DNA of 64,000 bases from NCBI RefSeq assembly GCF_023159225.1, contig NC_063171.1, positions 9,287,886 through 9,351,885 on the forward strand. Reading direction: 5' to 3'. The translations under genes were made by a program, and so were the position numbers. Below, piece after piece: positions 32,093 to 43,275 of the stretch (the stretch's first letter is position 1; each line of letters opens with the position of its first letter). The notes under the pieces are model-generated. The model made no database searches, was not told the DNA's origin, and was given only the letters and a program-made list of their open reading frames with translations. The DNA comes from Perognathus longimembris pacificus. Lineage: Eukaryota; Chordata; Mammalia; Rodentia; Heteromyidae.

Positions 32093-32386
32093 AATTTAAA
32101 AAAATGTTTAATAAGGGAAAATAAAAGATCGCTTGCAAATAAGTTTCCTAGCAAAGGCATTCATTGGAGAAATCTCATTTTAGAATTGCTGATTATGCTT
32201 ACTATGTCTTATTATATTTGTGCTTATTCAACATTATATTTATTATATTATGGTTATTAACTATTTGTAATTATACTTAGTAACTATGACCCAAACACTA
32301 TTTCTGTAACCAAAAGATCTGGTGCATTAATTAGCACTTTTAGAATTGTATGAAAACAGTCAGAGACAACTAGTCTTCCCTATAGA
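32093..32386. other. Unassigned AT-rich sequence
   Basis: No recognised feature. Confidence 0.3.
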
Positions 32387-32802
32387 TTATAGATTGATTT
32401 TTTTAAGTTTTTATTATAAAACTGATGTACAGAGAGGTTACAGTTTCATACGTTAGGCATTGGATACATTTATTGTACTGTTTGTTACCTTGTCCCTCAT
32501 AACCCCCTCCCCCCTCCCCCTGTCCCCCCCTGAGGTGTTCAGTTCACTTACACCAAACAGTTTTGCAAGTATTGCTTTTGTTGTTGTTTCTCGTATTTTA
32601 CCCTTTGTCTCTCAATTTTGGTATTCCCTTTGAATTTCCTAATTCTAATACCAGTACACACTGTTTCCCATACACTCAGATAAGATTACAGAGATAGTGT
32701 AGATACAATCACAAGAAGGTGATACACGAACATCATCAATAGTAGAAACTACAGATACACATGGGATGTTGAAAGTAGTTACAACTTATAGATTGATTTT
32801 TT
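32387..32802 (-). mobile_element. L1 3' end with 17-bp target duplication
   Basis: A 382-bp minus-strand L1 3' UTR (32404-32785), from 'ttttattataaaactgatgt' through the C-rich complement of the G-block (32503-32530) and 'tcaattttggtattccc', up to the start of the 3' UTR. It is flanked by perfect TTATAGATTGATTTTTT at 32387-32403 and 32786-32802. No coding sequence. Confidence 0.95.
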
Positions 32803-34819
32803 ACCAGCCTTGATGAATAATATTTTTAATGCAGACCATGTTTGTAATGGACAAAGTCAGTTTAATATTTTATGCAAGCTAGTCCAGTATTACTCTGCTC
32901 AGCATGTTCCTTTTTTTTTTTCTCCTTCACTGTTTAAATAAATTGTAGAAGAGTAACATGTTATCTTGGAACTGCCACTAATCCATGTCATCCAAGTCAT
33001 GTCTGAGAATAATTGTTTTCTAGGCCTCCTGTCCTTCAAAAATTCCCTTAGAAGAGGACTTTTCCCTAAGACTTCTGTAACAAAGTCCCTTGCATTCATT
33101 ATCCAAGAATGGATCACACAAGCTCATGGGTATGGCTCCTTGTGATTATTTTGTTATTTTCCTGAATACTAGACGCTTTATTCAACTGAATTTCTTTCAA
33201 GCAATATCCCTTTTCATTTCAGCCTAAGACATTGTTTAAGAGAATGTAATCTGAAAAGGGGGAGAGAAGTTGGAATTTCTCTGATTATAAATTGAGAAAT
33301 GCTACTACAGAAAGTGAAAAACATCAGTGGAGATTTCTCAAATGTGATCCCCACTTTGGGGGACTTGTTTCTTCTCTTTGTTAATAGTGTACTATTACAG
33401 CATTGTCTGCTCCCATGGTGATGCTAGGTGACTCTCTGTCCTCCACCTAAGTTTTCCCAGTTCTGGGGCACAGTTCTTATCCACAGATGGAAGTGCAGCC
33501 CAAGCTAATCTGGCTGTCCTAGGGGAGGCACAGTGACTTCCCTTTCCTTCCAGACACAAAGAATCTTGTGAAACATATCCTTTGCTTTGATTCAAGGGCA
33601 CTACACTTCCAGTATCATGCAGTGGCCCCACAAAAGACAGTATCCACACACTCAGGGCCTCACTCATGCAAGCACACCCCTGAGTCGTGGATGGGCAGTC
33701 GGACTGGTCCTCCTGGCAGCCACTTCCCAGAAGCATCAAACACACATGCTTTTAAAAAAAAAATCTTGGCTTTCCTCTCCCCAATATATCCATCCCCAGC
33801 CTAATACCCATTTGCCTTCTTGTCTCTCAGAGTATAATGTCTGTTATTTTCTCCCCAAATATCATTGATCTAGGATCTCAGCCATGGTTTCAAAGACCCC
33901 TCTGTGAACCTTTCCATATGCCCCTCACCTTCAGTGGTAAAATATGTGGCAATTGAACCAAAGACAACAGAGACAAGGTTGCATCTGAAGCTAATATCTT
34001 GAACCTAGAACTGATTTTTAATCACTTTGTGTTTTTTGTCAGGAAATGGGTGCAAGAAAGTTTTTACTATCAAACACAGGATTCCCCTGCTGAAGTGATA
34101 AATTTTCTCTTCTGGGAAAACTTACAATTTGCGTCTAGAATACGTCACACCTCTAAAGGTGTGCAAGGAAATAGCCTATTAACCTTGAGTTAGACTAGAT
34201 TTCAGATGGACTAGGTTAATCATCTCTGAGCTTCTAATAGGTGGACTCATGACTGTGCTTGTTCAGCACACCAATCAGAGAAGCTATTACAGCCCTACTT
34301 TGTTTTGAAAGCTAGCTTGTTAGGATCCTGAAGATACTCTTGATTGTCCTGTAGGTACTATTGTCAATGTACAAAATAGATCCTGCACTCTCTTCAGTTT
34401 ACATTTGTGACATGCTTTTAATAAAGGGTACACATATTGATAAACTAGTACATAAGCATTTCTCCTGGAGAGCTAACCCAGGAAGCCTCGTCCTTTCTTA
34501 TCCTCCCTTTTCTGTATTGTTTCCCTTTCTCTTATCCATCTCCTGGCAGAGAAAAGATAAATACTGCTTGAACAAAGAGTAAAGCTAGTCAAAAATTAAA
34601 TTAAAATCACTATTAAGGTTATTACTTTCCTTATTTAACCAGAGACTAGCCATTCTGGAGGCAAAACTGGAAATGAGTCTTTCTGGATGACATATGCCTT
34701 AAGACTGACTTTGCTTTCTGGAAAAGGGAGGGTACGTCACAACATAGAGACATTGCTTAGCCATTTGACTGGATCCTTCTCCTGAACAAGAGAAGCTCTC
34801 ACTTTCTCAGAGCTGCATG
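32803..34819. other. Unassigned unique sequence
   Basis: About 2 kb with no recognised transposon. A minus-strand open frame of 116 codons (33395-33745) overlaps open frames on the other strand and shows no domain, so I treat it as chance in a slightly GC-richer block. Confidence 0.45.
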
Positions 34820-34833
34820 CTGCCCCCTACTGG
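34820..34833 (-). promoter_or_regulatory. CTCF-type binding motif
   Basis: Read on the minus strand the site is CCAGTAGGGGGCAG, which fits the core CTCF consensus (CCASYAGRKGGCRS) at every position, in non-repetitive DNA. The motif's 5'-3' direction points towards lower coordinates. Whether it is bound is unknown. CTCF sites of this quality are often loop or domain anchors. Confidence 0.6.
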
Positions 34834-36388
34834 CCCACTTGCACAACAATGTCAGCCCATCACATACATTCACTTTAATCCTACAACTGTGAGTGAAGTC
34901 CCTGTGAACATTGATGACTTAGTTGAAAATGTTCATGGTCATCAAAAATATAAAGTATATGCTAATTAAAGCTAATTAGAAGACATAAATTCACTTTTTC
35001 CTGTGACTCTTGGATGTATAGTTAAGGATGGCTTCATTTTGTGTCTGTTGCTTCAGATCTGCTGTTCAACCTTATCCCTCTCTACATTCTTAGCTTCACA
35101 TGGCACTAGAACTCCTTCCTCTACAAAGCAGTATTCCACCATGAGAGGGATCCTATCAATATGCTTGCCATTCAGAGATATCTTCCCTAACAGTAATAGT
35201 AAAATGGGAAATATACTGAAGTTGTGGATTAGGGTTTCAGTGAACGGTCTAAACACTATATTTTAGCCTGACATTTAGTCAAATATAATTCTAAATATCA
35301 GATCAACATATCGGCTTCAAAGACAAGGGAACTACCTAGTAAGGAAGAGAAACAGTTAATCAAATAACTAAATGGAACTGTGTGTCTATTCATCCTCCCT
35401 TTTAGCAATTTGTCTTACATGTTAATCTTTTGTGGATCTTAAACCTCAAACCAGGCACATTTTCCCTGACTTAAATAATTCATTCCTCATCCTCTAAAGA
35501 CCTAAAGAAGTCTAATCATCAGATGCTGCCTGTAATCTGGCATAATCATGTGACAACAGTGGTGTGCAAAAGAAGCTGGCTTAATCTGTAAAGTGTCTTG
35601 ACGTAGGAAGGCCAGTCCTTTACATATCTGCAAGAACTCAAGGCCGTGAAGAAGTCTAATGAAAGAATATTTACTTTGAAGAGATTTAAAGGCATGTACT
35701 TTGTTTAAACTTTACCCAACTTATACCCTGAAGGTTTAGAGATCTGACTGGCTATACTAAGATTTGTAAAGAATGAGCATTTGTTTACCTCTTGCAAAGA
35801 AAAATAGCACAAAACAATGAATAATCACTGTATATATTTTAGAACTGTCTTTCCAAAGTCATCAATGTCTCAGCTTAAATAAAGTATATATTCAGACTAA
35901 TACTTGCATAGTCAATACCAACATATCTAACATTGCTTCACAGTTTAATAAGAGAGAAACCAGTCACAATTTACTTCTGATTTTATAGTTTTAGGAATTA
36001 AAACATGCTTATAAATAATTTGAAACTACTATTCAGATTTACTGACTCAAATATCTTGTATTTATTTGACTAATTAATGCTTTATCATTTATTTCCTTTG
36101 CAATATAAAAGGAGAAAAATCATCTAAGACACTAAAATGTCTTCTCCCAGATATAATATTCATATTCACCTGCCATATCTATTCTTTGACACATTTTCAT
36201 GAGACTGATGTCCTACCTACTGTGCTAATGAGACACCTATCTTTGACACATTTTTAAATACCCTGTTTAATTGTTCACATTAGTTCATGGTCCAAAAATG
36301 TAAAGATTTTACCATCCCAAAATTTTCAGGATCCCACATATTTCCCTAAATTATGAAAGAACTTAATGATTTGATTTAAAACAATATT
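34834..36388. other. Unassigned unique sequence
   Basis: About 1.5 kb of AT-rich DNA, with a faint MIR-like stretch near 35190-35215 ('agtaatagtaaaatgggaaa'). No gene recognised. Confidence 0.4.
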
Positions 36389-36657
36389 CAGCTAGGAACC
36401 GGTATGGCTCACATATATAATTCTAGCTACTCAGAAGGTTGAGGTCCCAGAGTCATTGTTCAAAGCTAGCCCAAATCTCTTAGATTTGTCTCCAATTAAC
36501 CACCAAAAGAAGTGGAAGTGGAGCTTTGGCTCAAGTGGTAGAGCACCATCCTTGAGGGGAAAGAAAACCCTAAAAGAGCTTCCGGCCCTGAGTTCAAACC
36601 CAAGTACCAGCACACACACAGACACACACACACACACCCCACACACACAAACACACC
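36389..36657 (+). mobile_element. B1 + tRNA-like chimeric SINE ending in (CA)n
   Basis: B1 half ('atataattctagctactcag'), tRNA-like half ('gagctttggctcaagtggta', 'gccctgagttcaaaccc'), then (CA)n at 36611-36657 in the tail position, as at 31173. Confidence 0.82.
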
Positions 36658-37001
36658 TCAGATCAGCATAAATTCTGCTTGAAAATGTGCAAAGTGAATA
36701 TCTTCTGTAAAAATCTTACGTCACTTGGTCAGGCACATGTCTTAGGATAAGAACTGTTCTGAAAAATCATATACCATTGAGTAATGAGTTGACTCTGAAT
36801 CATGGATGAATGGTTTGAATATGATCTACAGGAAAGTTATTAAGAGTACCGTTCAGAATTAAGGAACCACACTTGATTTTGCCTTGCACCTGCTAATCTG
36901 TATTCTGTTTGATCTACAATCTTTATTTGTGCATAGTCTTCACTACAAAAAGAAAAGAAAGAAAAATAAAAGAAAAGGTGTTTTAATATTCTCCGTGCCA
37001 G
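36658..37001. other. Unassigned sequence
   Basis: No recognised feature apart from an A-rich patch at 36947-36977. Confidence 0.35.
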
Positions 37002-37232
37002 CAGATCATGTCTATGATCCTTGATACTGCAGAGGCTCATATCTGAAGATCACAGTTCAAAGCCAGCCTGGATAGACAAACTCAACACTCTTACATCCAA
37101 TTACCCACCAAAAAGCCAGAAGTGGAGCTGTGGCTCAAGTGGTTGAGTGCTAGTCTGGAGCACAGTAACTCAAGGACAGTGCCCAGGCCCCAAGTTCAAG
37201 ACCCAGGATGGACACATACACACAAAAAAAGC
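37002..37232 (+). mobile_element. B1 + tRNA-like chimeric SINE
   Basis: B1 half ('gcagaggctcatatctgaag', 'ttcaaagccagcctggatag') and a well-preserved tRNA-like half ('gagctgtggctcaagtggtt', 'gagtgctagtctggagcac'), ending in a short A-tail. Confidence 0.85.
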
Positions 37233-37597
37233 TTCAATAATATTTCACAGCAGTTGAATACCAACTAGTACATGAGTATTGTCTGAAGCAAAGCAAGTCT
37301 TTTAAACATTTTATTCTGTTCCTGTTGGTTGACTTGAAATACCTAAACAATGTTAATTTAATCATAAATAGTAAAAGGAGGTCAACTGGAGAATTGTTAT
37401 ATGATCATATTCAAGGTTCCGAATCAAACCTAGTAAAATCACAGAAAAATAAATAGCTTAAAAATCCTTGCACCTCAAAATTTAAAAGTGTAATGAAACA
37501 GGAAGAATCTACAAATTTTAGATTCAATTTAAACCAAACTAAAAATGGGTATTTCCTTACAATAACATAAATGCTAAATAATTCTCCTTAAAAAAAA
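37233..37597. other. Unassigned AT-rich sequence
   Basis: No recognised feature. Confidence 0.35.
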
Positions 37598-37655
37598 GTC
37601 TGACTACCTAAGATTAGCCTGGAACTCGCAATCCTCCTGCCTCAGCGTCCCACCC
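37598..37655 (-). mobile_element. B1 fragment
   Basis: 'agattagcctggaactcgca' and 'cctcctgcctcagcgtccc' are the middle of a B1 in complement. Both ends are missing. Confidence 0.65.
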
Positions 37656-38314
37656 TTAATCTGTAACTTTTTAACATGGTAGCATACGAAAGCTTATCTG
37701 AAGGTGCAAAACACAATGCATTTTCAACTCATAAGACAAAGTAAAATAACACACATGCACAGAGTTACAGATGATCATATTTTAAAATATCTATCCCATA
37801 GCATAATAATATAGTGACATTGCACTCGCAGTGTTAGTACGCCTTCTCATGAACCTTTCAAAATAAAAACCCTGCCCAAGTCCACTATGCTGCCTGTTCC
37901 TGAAAGGAGAATATCACCCTGATAGGTAGGTGTTGAAATGGTCAAAGACTGCTATCTAAACAATAGAATCCATTTGACTAGCTACAGGTCATCATTATAA
38001 GGGAGTTCACCAGGAGTGAGTCTATGTACAGGCTGCAGACAGCATTCAAGTCCTGTGGTTAATGAAAACAAAGAGATCTTGAGATCAAGTTTAAGGTCTT
38101 TGCTTTACACCTACACACAATCCAATAGGTGATTGAACCTGTGTCCTGAAAACAGTGCACCAGTGGTTAATTCTCTAGGATGGTGGGGCAAGACACTCGC
38201 ACAGGGTTTTTTGCTGATCAGTCTCAGAACAAAGTCCACTTCCTTCTAAGTGCCATGTGAAAGTAGAAATCAGAAATCCTGCCTGTATCAGGTTAGTGGT
38301 GACAAGCTGCATAC
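37656..38314. other. Unassigned sequence
   Basis: No recognised repeat. It would be the first intron if the promoter/exon candidate at 38315-38690 is real. Confidence 0.35.
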
Positions 38315-38690
38315 CTGCAAACGATGTGATGGAGCCTCCTCTTCTTCCTCTCCTCTTCCTCCTCCTCTGTCCTGGGGTCCTTTCTCTCTGTGCCCCTCTT
38401 TTTCTGCTTTCTCAGCACAGTCCACAGCGGGGGATCTAAGTTTGCTCTCTCCTGTCTGCAGCTTCAGCAGGTCCGCAGGGGGTTGCAGGAGGAGGGGAAG
38501 TACACCGGGAGCTGGCAAGCCGGCCACCACCACCAGCCCAGGCTCAGGCTGCTGTGCCTGCAGATGTGAAAGGAGCCAGGAGACAGCTCTGGCTCCTCTT
38601 GGCTCTGCGTGGGGATATTATCACAGTCTGGGATTTCTATTGGCTCTGAATACCAAACAAATCACACCAGCCACCACCCCCCTTCTCCCT
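38315..38690 (-). promoter_or_regulatory. Candidate promoter and first exon
   Basis: This is the only sizeable repeat-free GC-rich block in the window. On the minus strand it has, in order, a CCAAT box (38639-38643, AGAGCCAATAG), a TATA-like GATAATATCC (about 38612-38622), a GC-rich transcribed part, and a good splice donor TTTGCAG|GTATGC, with the last exon base at 38315 and GT at 38314-38313. That spacing would put a start site near 38580-38590 and give a first exon of about 270 nt. An ATG-started frame (38533 downwards, MVVAGLPAPG...) runs through the donor and could be coding or chance. The CpG count is modest, so this is not a classic CpG island. No gene is recognised. Confidence 0.35.
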
Positions 38691-38977
38691 TTCACTCAGC
38701 ACTGGTTTCTCATCTAACCCACAAACATTGCAGCCACACACACTTCAGTCGCTTGCAGTGTTTCTCTTTGCCTCCTTCCAGTCTGTGGATTTACAACCTT
38801 GTGGTCAGCGCTAACATTTCTTTTAGCAGACTTCCAATCCAAACGTTTCTTGTTTATGTAGAGAAATACTCAATCCCTTGAACCCGCAAAACCACTGGTT
38901 CCTTTCAGATCCTCTTCCTCCTTTGGTAAATGGGTTTGAAATGTGAGGAATGCAGAAAGCCTGTGATAAGTGGAACC

Positions 38978-38980
<3 letters not shown>
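38691..38980. other. Unassigned sequence
   Basis: No recognised feature. It would lie upstream of the candidate promoter. Confidence 0.3.
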
Positions 38981-39015
<35 letters not shown>

Positions 39016-39018
39016 ACA

Positions 39019-39064
<46 letters not shown>

Positions 39065-39071
39065 GAGAGGA
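38981..39071. repeat. Compound (CA)n(GA)n microsatellite
   Basis: About 31 bp of pure CA followed by about 60 bp of GA with a few interruptions. The homopurine part can form unusual DNA structures. It is likely to be length-polymorphic. Confidence 0.95.
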
Positions 39072-39365
39072 GACTCCTTTTGTTTTGAATAACCGAGGTC
39101 AGGGAAACTAAAAGCAAGCAAAGCCTAATAACCCAAGTGAGAGTTTAATAAAATCTTGAATGAACTCAGTGCAAAAGCTCATTGTTTGTATTTGTTTTCT
39201 CTTCCAAATCGTGCTAGGTCATGGTGGCCTCCTCCCCCTCCTTTTCTGTGCACATTTTGGAGCTTGAATTCAGGGTGCTGCCTGGTCTCCCCACTTTTTT
39301 ATGGGGCCTTTGCACTGTCTCTCCACATTTTTGTTTTACCATTTGTCTCCCAAATGTAGCTGCTG
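39072..39365. other. Unassigned sequence
   Basis: No recognised feature. Confidence 0.3.
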
Positions 39366-39463
39366 TTTCCTTTTCCTTTCCCTCTCCTCTCTTCTCCTTC
39401 TCCTCCTCCTTCCTGCTCCTTCCTCCTCCTCTCTTCTCCTCCACCTCCTTTTTCTTTTTTTAA
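39366..39463. repeat. Polypyrimidine (CTCCTC) tract
   Basis: About 100 bp of C and T only, with TCC repeats. Open frames on either strand are compositional (Ser/Pro/Leu or Arg/Glu/Lys-rich) and are not genes. Confidence 0.85.
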
Positions 39464-39499
39464 AAAATATATATATTATTATCAAACTGTCCACCTCCT

Positions 39500-39628
39500 T
39501 TTTCTTACAATTAATTGGAGATAAGAGTCTCACAGACATTGCTGCTCAGGATGGCTTCTAACTGTGATCCTCAGATGTCAACCTTCTGAATATCTGGGAT
39601 TATAGGCATGGGCCATCAGTACCCAGCT
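39500..39628 (-). mobile_element. B1-like half of a composite SINE
   Basis: 'ggagataagagtctcacaga', 'ctgtgatcctcagatgtcaa', 'tctgggattataggcatggg' match the B1-like half of the chimeric SINEs in complement. The tRNA-like half is missing, replaced by the pyrimidine tract. Confidence 0.7.
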
Positions 39629-39802
39629 ATGTGTGTTTATTAAATACAAAGGTTTCTAATGCAAATCAGCTTCCTCAATACCCAAAGCACATGGAAAAGG
39701 AACTTGGCAGGTTCTATCAACTCTCTGTCTCTGCACAGACTCCTGGTGTGATGTTGGTGAGAAGGCTGCTAAACTCTGCTGGTAAAGGTGTCTGGATAAA
39801 AA

Positions 39803-39836
39803 TTTATCATCTCTATATGTCAATAGAGATGATAAA
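39803..39836. repeat. Perfect 14-bp hairpin
   Basis: TTTATCATCTCTAT (39803-39816) is followed by a 6-nt loop and the exact reverse complement (39823-39836). No flanking duplication or transposon end was recognised. Confidence 0.9.
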
Positions 39837-41118
39837 CCTTTGGCTCCTCAGTGGGGAAAGGATACAAGAAAGATTTTCTGAGATCTTACATGATGCTTAG
39901 CTGGGACAATTCAGAATTCCAGTTTCAGTATGGTTTGTAAAACAGACCCTCCTTTAGCCTTTTCTCCAAATCAACTTCACTGGCACTCATGGAAATCTCA
40001 GTGACATTGTTCTTGACAGTTGCCATTGCTTTGGAAATCACCATGCTCTATTTAGATTTTGATACTATTGAAACAATTACTTTGTCCAGCATGATTCCAT
40101 TTGTATGTTATTTTATAATAGTCTGGTTCTTGACAAATCATAGCAAGTTTTGCTGTGATGTCAGAATATTGGGATTCATTTTTGCAATTATTACCAAACA
40201 TTTTATCTTTCTTTTCTTATTTGGACATACTAAGAATTCTGAAATATAGTTTTTTTTTTGTTGTTGTTTTTCAAAATGGTCCACCTGCCCCATACTCTAG
40301 TTTCTCTTCAGATTATATAAATCAATTGCGTTTTACAAAATGGGCTGCCCTAATAACATCTGACATTAAAAGCAAAAAAAAAAAAAATACAAAACCAAAA
40401 TTTGGCTGCCAGTTCCTGCTAACCACAGTCAATTTGATATGACATTATTATGTTAATGACTCCAGTCCATTCCTTATCTTCAGGTAAACAATTAAAAATT
40501 AATAATATCATCACAAAGTTTTAAAAAATGTAGAGCACACATTTTTCTTAAAAATATTTTAGCATCCATTGTACAAGAGTGTTTCATTTGGGAATACCAG
40601 TCCATCTATATAGGATGTACTCAGATCAGAGTCACCCCTTAGTCACTCTCCCTCCTTTCCCAGCCCCTTACCCAAACCAGTCTCAACAAGCATTGTCCAT
40701 AAAGTATGGGGATCATGTTCACTACCTGTTTATTGCTTTTAAGGAGCTCAATAGTCCAACAAAAAACGGACTCCTTGGTAAGATTTTCCACATTCCACAG
40801 GTGGAAAAACATAAGATATCAAAGTGACTTGCAGGAGGTGTGCTGAAACTGCTAGCAGTTAGGATAACTGCCTTCTTTCTATCCAACAGGAGATTACTCT
40901 CCTATGCAAACTATATTAAAAAGTCAAAGGAAAGTGAAGGATCAACCTACTAAATTCTAATTTTTGCCTTTCCTTGGACACAGAGCTAACGATTCATGTA
41001 AACATCTCTTCAACCTTCTAAATAGTAATTTTACATTTTACACATTATTTCAGAACCAATTACATCTTCATGCAATTTAACAACCATTTTCCATTTTAAA
41101 ATATGACAGTGACTTGTT
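39837..41118. other. Unassigned sequence
   Basis: About 1.3 kb with no recognised transposon. Short A- and T-runs occur at 40250 and 40375. Open frames of 80-95 codons lack recognisable features. Confidence 0.4.
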
Positions 41119-42799
41119 AAAAATTACAACAAAAAATTGAAGACCCAGAAATGAACCCACAGAACTAGGCCTACTTAATCTTTGATAAAGGAGCTAAAAC
41201 AATAGTATGGAAGAAAGATAGCCTCTTTAACAAGTGGTGCTGGCAAAACTGGCTCAACACATGCAACAAACTAAAACTAGATCCTTATATATCACCCTGC
41301 ACCAAAATCAATTCCAAATGGATTAAAGACCCTGAAATCAAAACAGACACCCTGAAAACACTAAAGGAAGGAGTAGGAGAAACACTTGGGCTCCTTGGCA
41401 CAGGACGGAACTTCCTTAACAAAGACAGAGAAAGGCTACAAATCAAAGAAAGGTTGGATAAATGGGACTGCATCAAACTGCAGAGCTTCTGCATGGCAAA
41501 GGACATAGCTCGCAAGATAAACAGAAAGCCCACAGACTGGGAGAAGATCTTTACCGGACATTCAACAGACAAAGGCCTCATCTCTAAAATATATGCAGAA
41601 CTAAAAAAATTTCCTTTTTCCAAAACAAAACCGTAAAGAACCAATAGCCCCCTCATCAAGTGGGCTAAAGACCTACAAAGAGACTTCTCTGATGAAGAAA
41701 TGAGAATGGCCAAGAGACATATGAAAAAATGCTCTACATCACTGGCCATAAAGGAAATGCAAATCAAAACAACATTGAGATTCCATCTTACTCCAGTAAG
41801 AATGTCATATATCAAGAAAACTAATAATAACAATTGTTGGAGGGGATGTGGCCAAAAGGGAACCCTACTTCATTGTTGGTGGGAATGTAAACTGGTTCAG
41901 CCACTCTGGCAAGCAGTATGGAGATTCCTCAGAAGGTTCAATATAGAACTCCCCTATGACCCAGCAGCCCCACTTTTGGGTATCTATCCAAAAGACCACA
42001 AACAAAATCACAGTAATGCCACCAGCACAACAATGTTCATCGCAGCACAATTTGTCATAGCGAGAATCTGGAACCAACCCAGATGCCCCTCAGTAGACGA
42101 ATGGATCAGGAAAATGTGGTACATATACACAATGGAATTTTATGCCTCTATCAGAAAGAATGACATTGCCCCATTTGTAAGGAAATGGAAGGACTTGGAA
42201 AAAATTATACTAAGTGAAGTGAGCCAGACCCAAAGAAACATGGACTCTATGGTCTCCCTTATTGGGAATAATTAGTACAGGTTTAGGCAATTCATAACAG
42301 AGCATCACAAGGCCCAATAGCTATACCCTTATGAACACATAAGATGATGCTAAGAGAAATGAACTCCATGTTGTGGAAACAATTGTTATATCACAGTTGT
42401 AACTACTTTCAACGTCCTATGTTTATCTGTAGCTTCTATTATTGATGATGTTCTTGTATCACCTTCCTGTGATTGTACCTACACTATCGCTGTAATCTTA
42501 TCTGAGTATATTGGAAACAGTGTTTATGGGTATTGGAAGTAGGAAATTCAAAAGGAATACCAAATTTGAGAGACACAGGCTAAAAAAAGAGAAACAACTA
42601 CAAAAGCAATACTTGCAAAACTGTTTTGTGTAAGTGAACTGAACACCTGGGGGGGGGAGTGAAAGGGGGGGAGGGAGGGGGGTATGAGGGACAAGGTAAC
42701 AAACAGTACAAGAAATGTATCCAATGCCTAACGTATGAAACTGTAACCTCTATGTACATCAGTTTTATAATAAAAACTTTAAAAAAAATTACAACAAAA
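41119..42799 (+). mobile_element. L1, 5'-truncated, 16-bp target duplication
   Basis: A 1.65-kb L1 (41135-42783) flanked by perfect AAAAATTACAACAAAA at 41119-41134 and 42784-42799. The ORF2 C-terminal region stays in one frame from about 41178 to the stop at 42273 (KGAKTIVWKK..., [46 protein letters not shown]), broken only by one TAA at 41634-41636. The last open part is 191 codons (41700-42275). It has no endonuclease or reverse transcriptase core. The 3' UTR (42276-42783) contains the G-rich block at 42650-42695. Confidence 0.96.
42650..42695 (+). other. G-quadruplex-type G-rich block in L1 3' UTR
   Basis: Runs of 9, 7, 3 and 6 G's within about 45 nt meet the usual G-quadruplex pattern. 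The same block recurs in every L1 3' UTR of the window, for example near 8500, 16665, 24815 and 31830, and as C-runs near 32505 and 53330. Confidence 0.8.
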
Positions 42800-42949
42800 C
42801 AAATCAATAAAACAACTGCAACCAAAACAAAAAACAAAAAGTCCAAGCTTTTCTATTACCTACTTGTTGTTTTATGATTATTATAGCTCTTCATATTGCT
42901 GAAGATAATATAAGTAAAATCATAAATAGTTTAGAAACACAGATAATGT

Positions 42950-43275
42950 GGTGATACACTCCTGTAATAAGAACACTCAGGGGGCTGGGAGTATGGCCTA
43001 GAGGTTGGTAATATGCTCGCCTCATATTCATGAAGCCCTGGGTTCAATTCCTCAGCACCACATACATAGAAAAAACTGGAAGTGGTACTGTGGCTCAAGT
43101 GGTAGAGTGCTAGCCTTGAACAAAAAGAAGCCAGGGACAGTGCTCAGGCCCTGAATCCAAGCCCTGCACTGGGGAAAAAAAAAAAAAACCCAACAGAAAT
43201 AAGAACACATAGCAGGTTGAGGAAGGAAGCATTTAAGATTAAGACCAATCTGGGTTACATAGAAAAACCCTAAAA
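42950..43275 (+). mobile_element. B1 SINE split by an ID + tRNA-like dimer
   Basis: B1 sequence ('gtggtgatacactcctgtaa' | 'catagcaggttgaggaagga', 'ccaatctgggttacatag') is interrupted by a dimer SINE (about 42977-43197, 'gctgggagtatggcctagag', 'gttcaattcctcagcacc', 'gtggctcaagtggtagagtg'). The target duplication is AATAAGAACAC at 42966-42976 and 43198-43208. Confidence 0.9.

Noticed and set aside
33395..33745. 116-codon minus-strand open frame
   Set aside because: It overlaps open frames on the opposite strand, has no recognisable domain, and has no good splice sites at its edges.
38250..38717. 155-codon plus-strand open frame across the GC-rich block
   Set aside because: Low-complexity Ser/Pro/Cys composition with no family signature. 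The promoter and splice signals favour the minus strand.
38870..39121. Leu/Ser-repeat open frames
   Set aside because: They translate the (CA)n(GA)n microsatellite and carry no independent coding evidence.
41285..41833. 182-codon minus-strand open frame
   Set aside because: It is the antisense shadow of the L1 ORF2 sequence on the plus strand.
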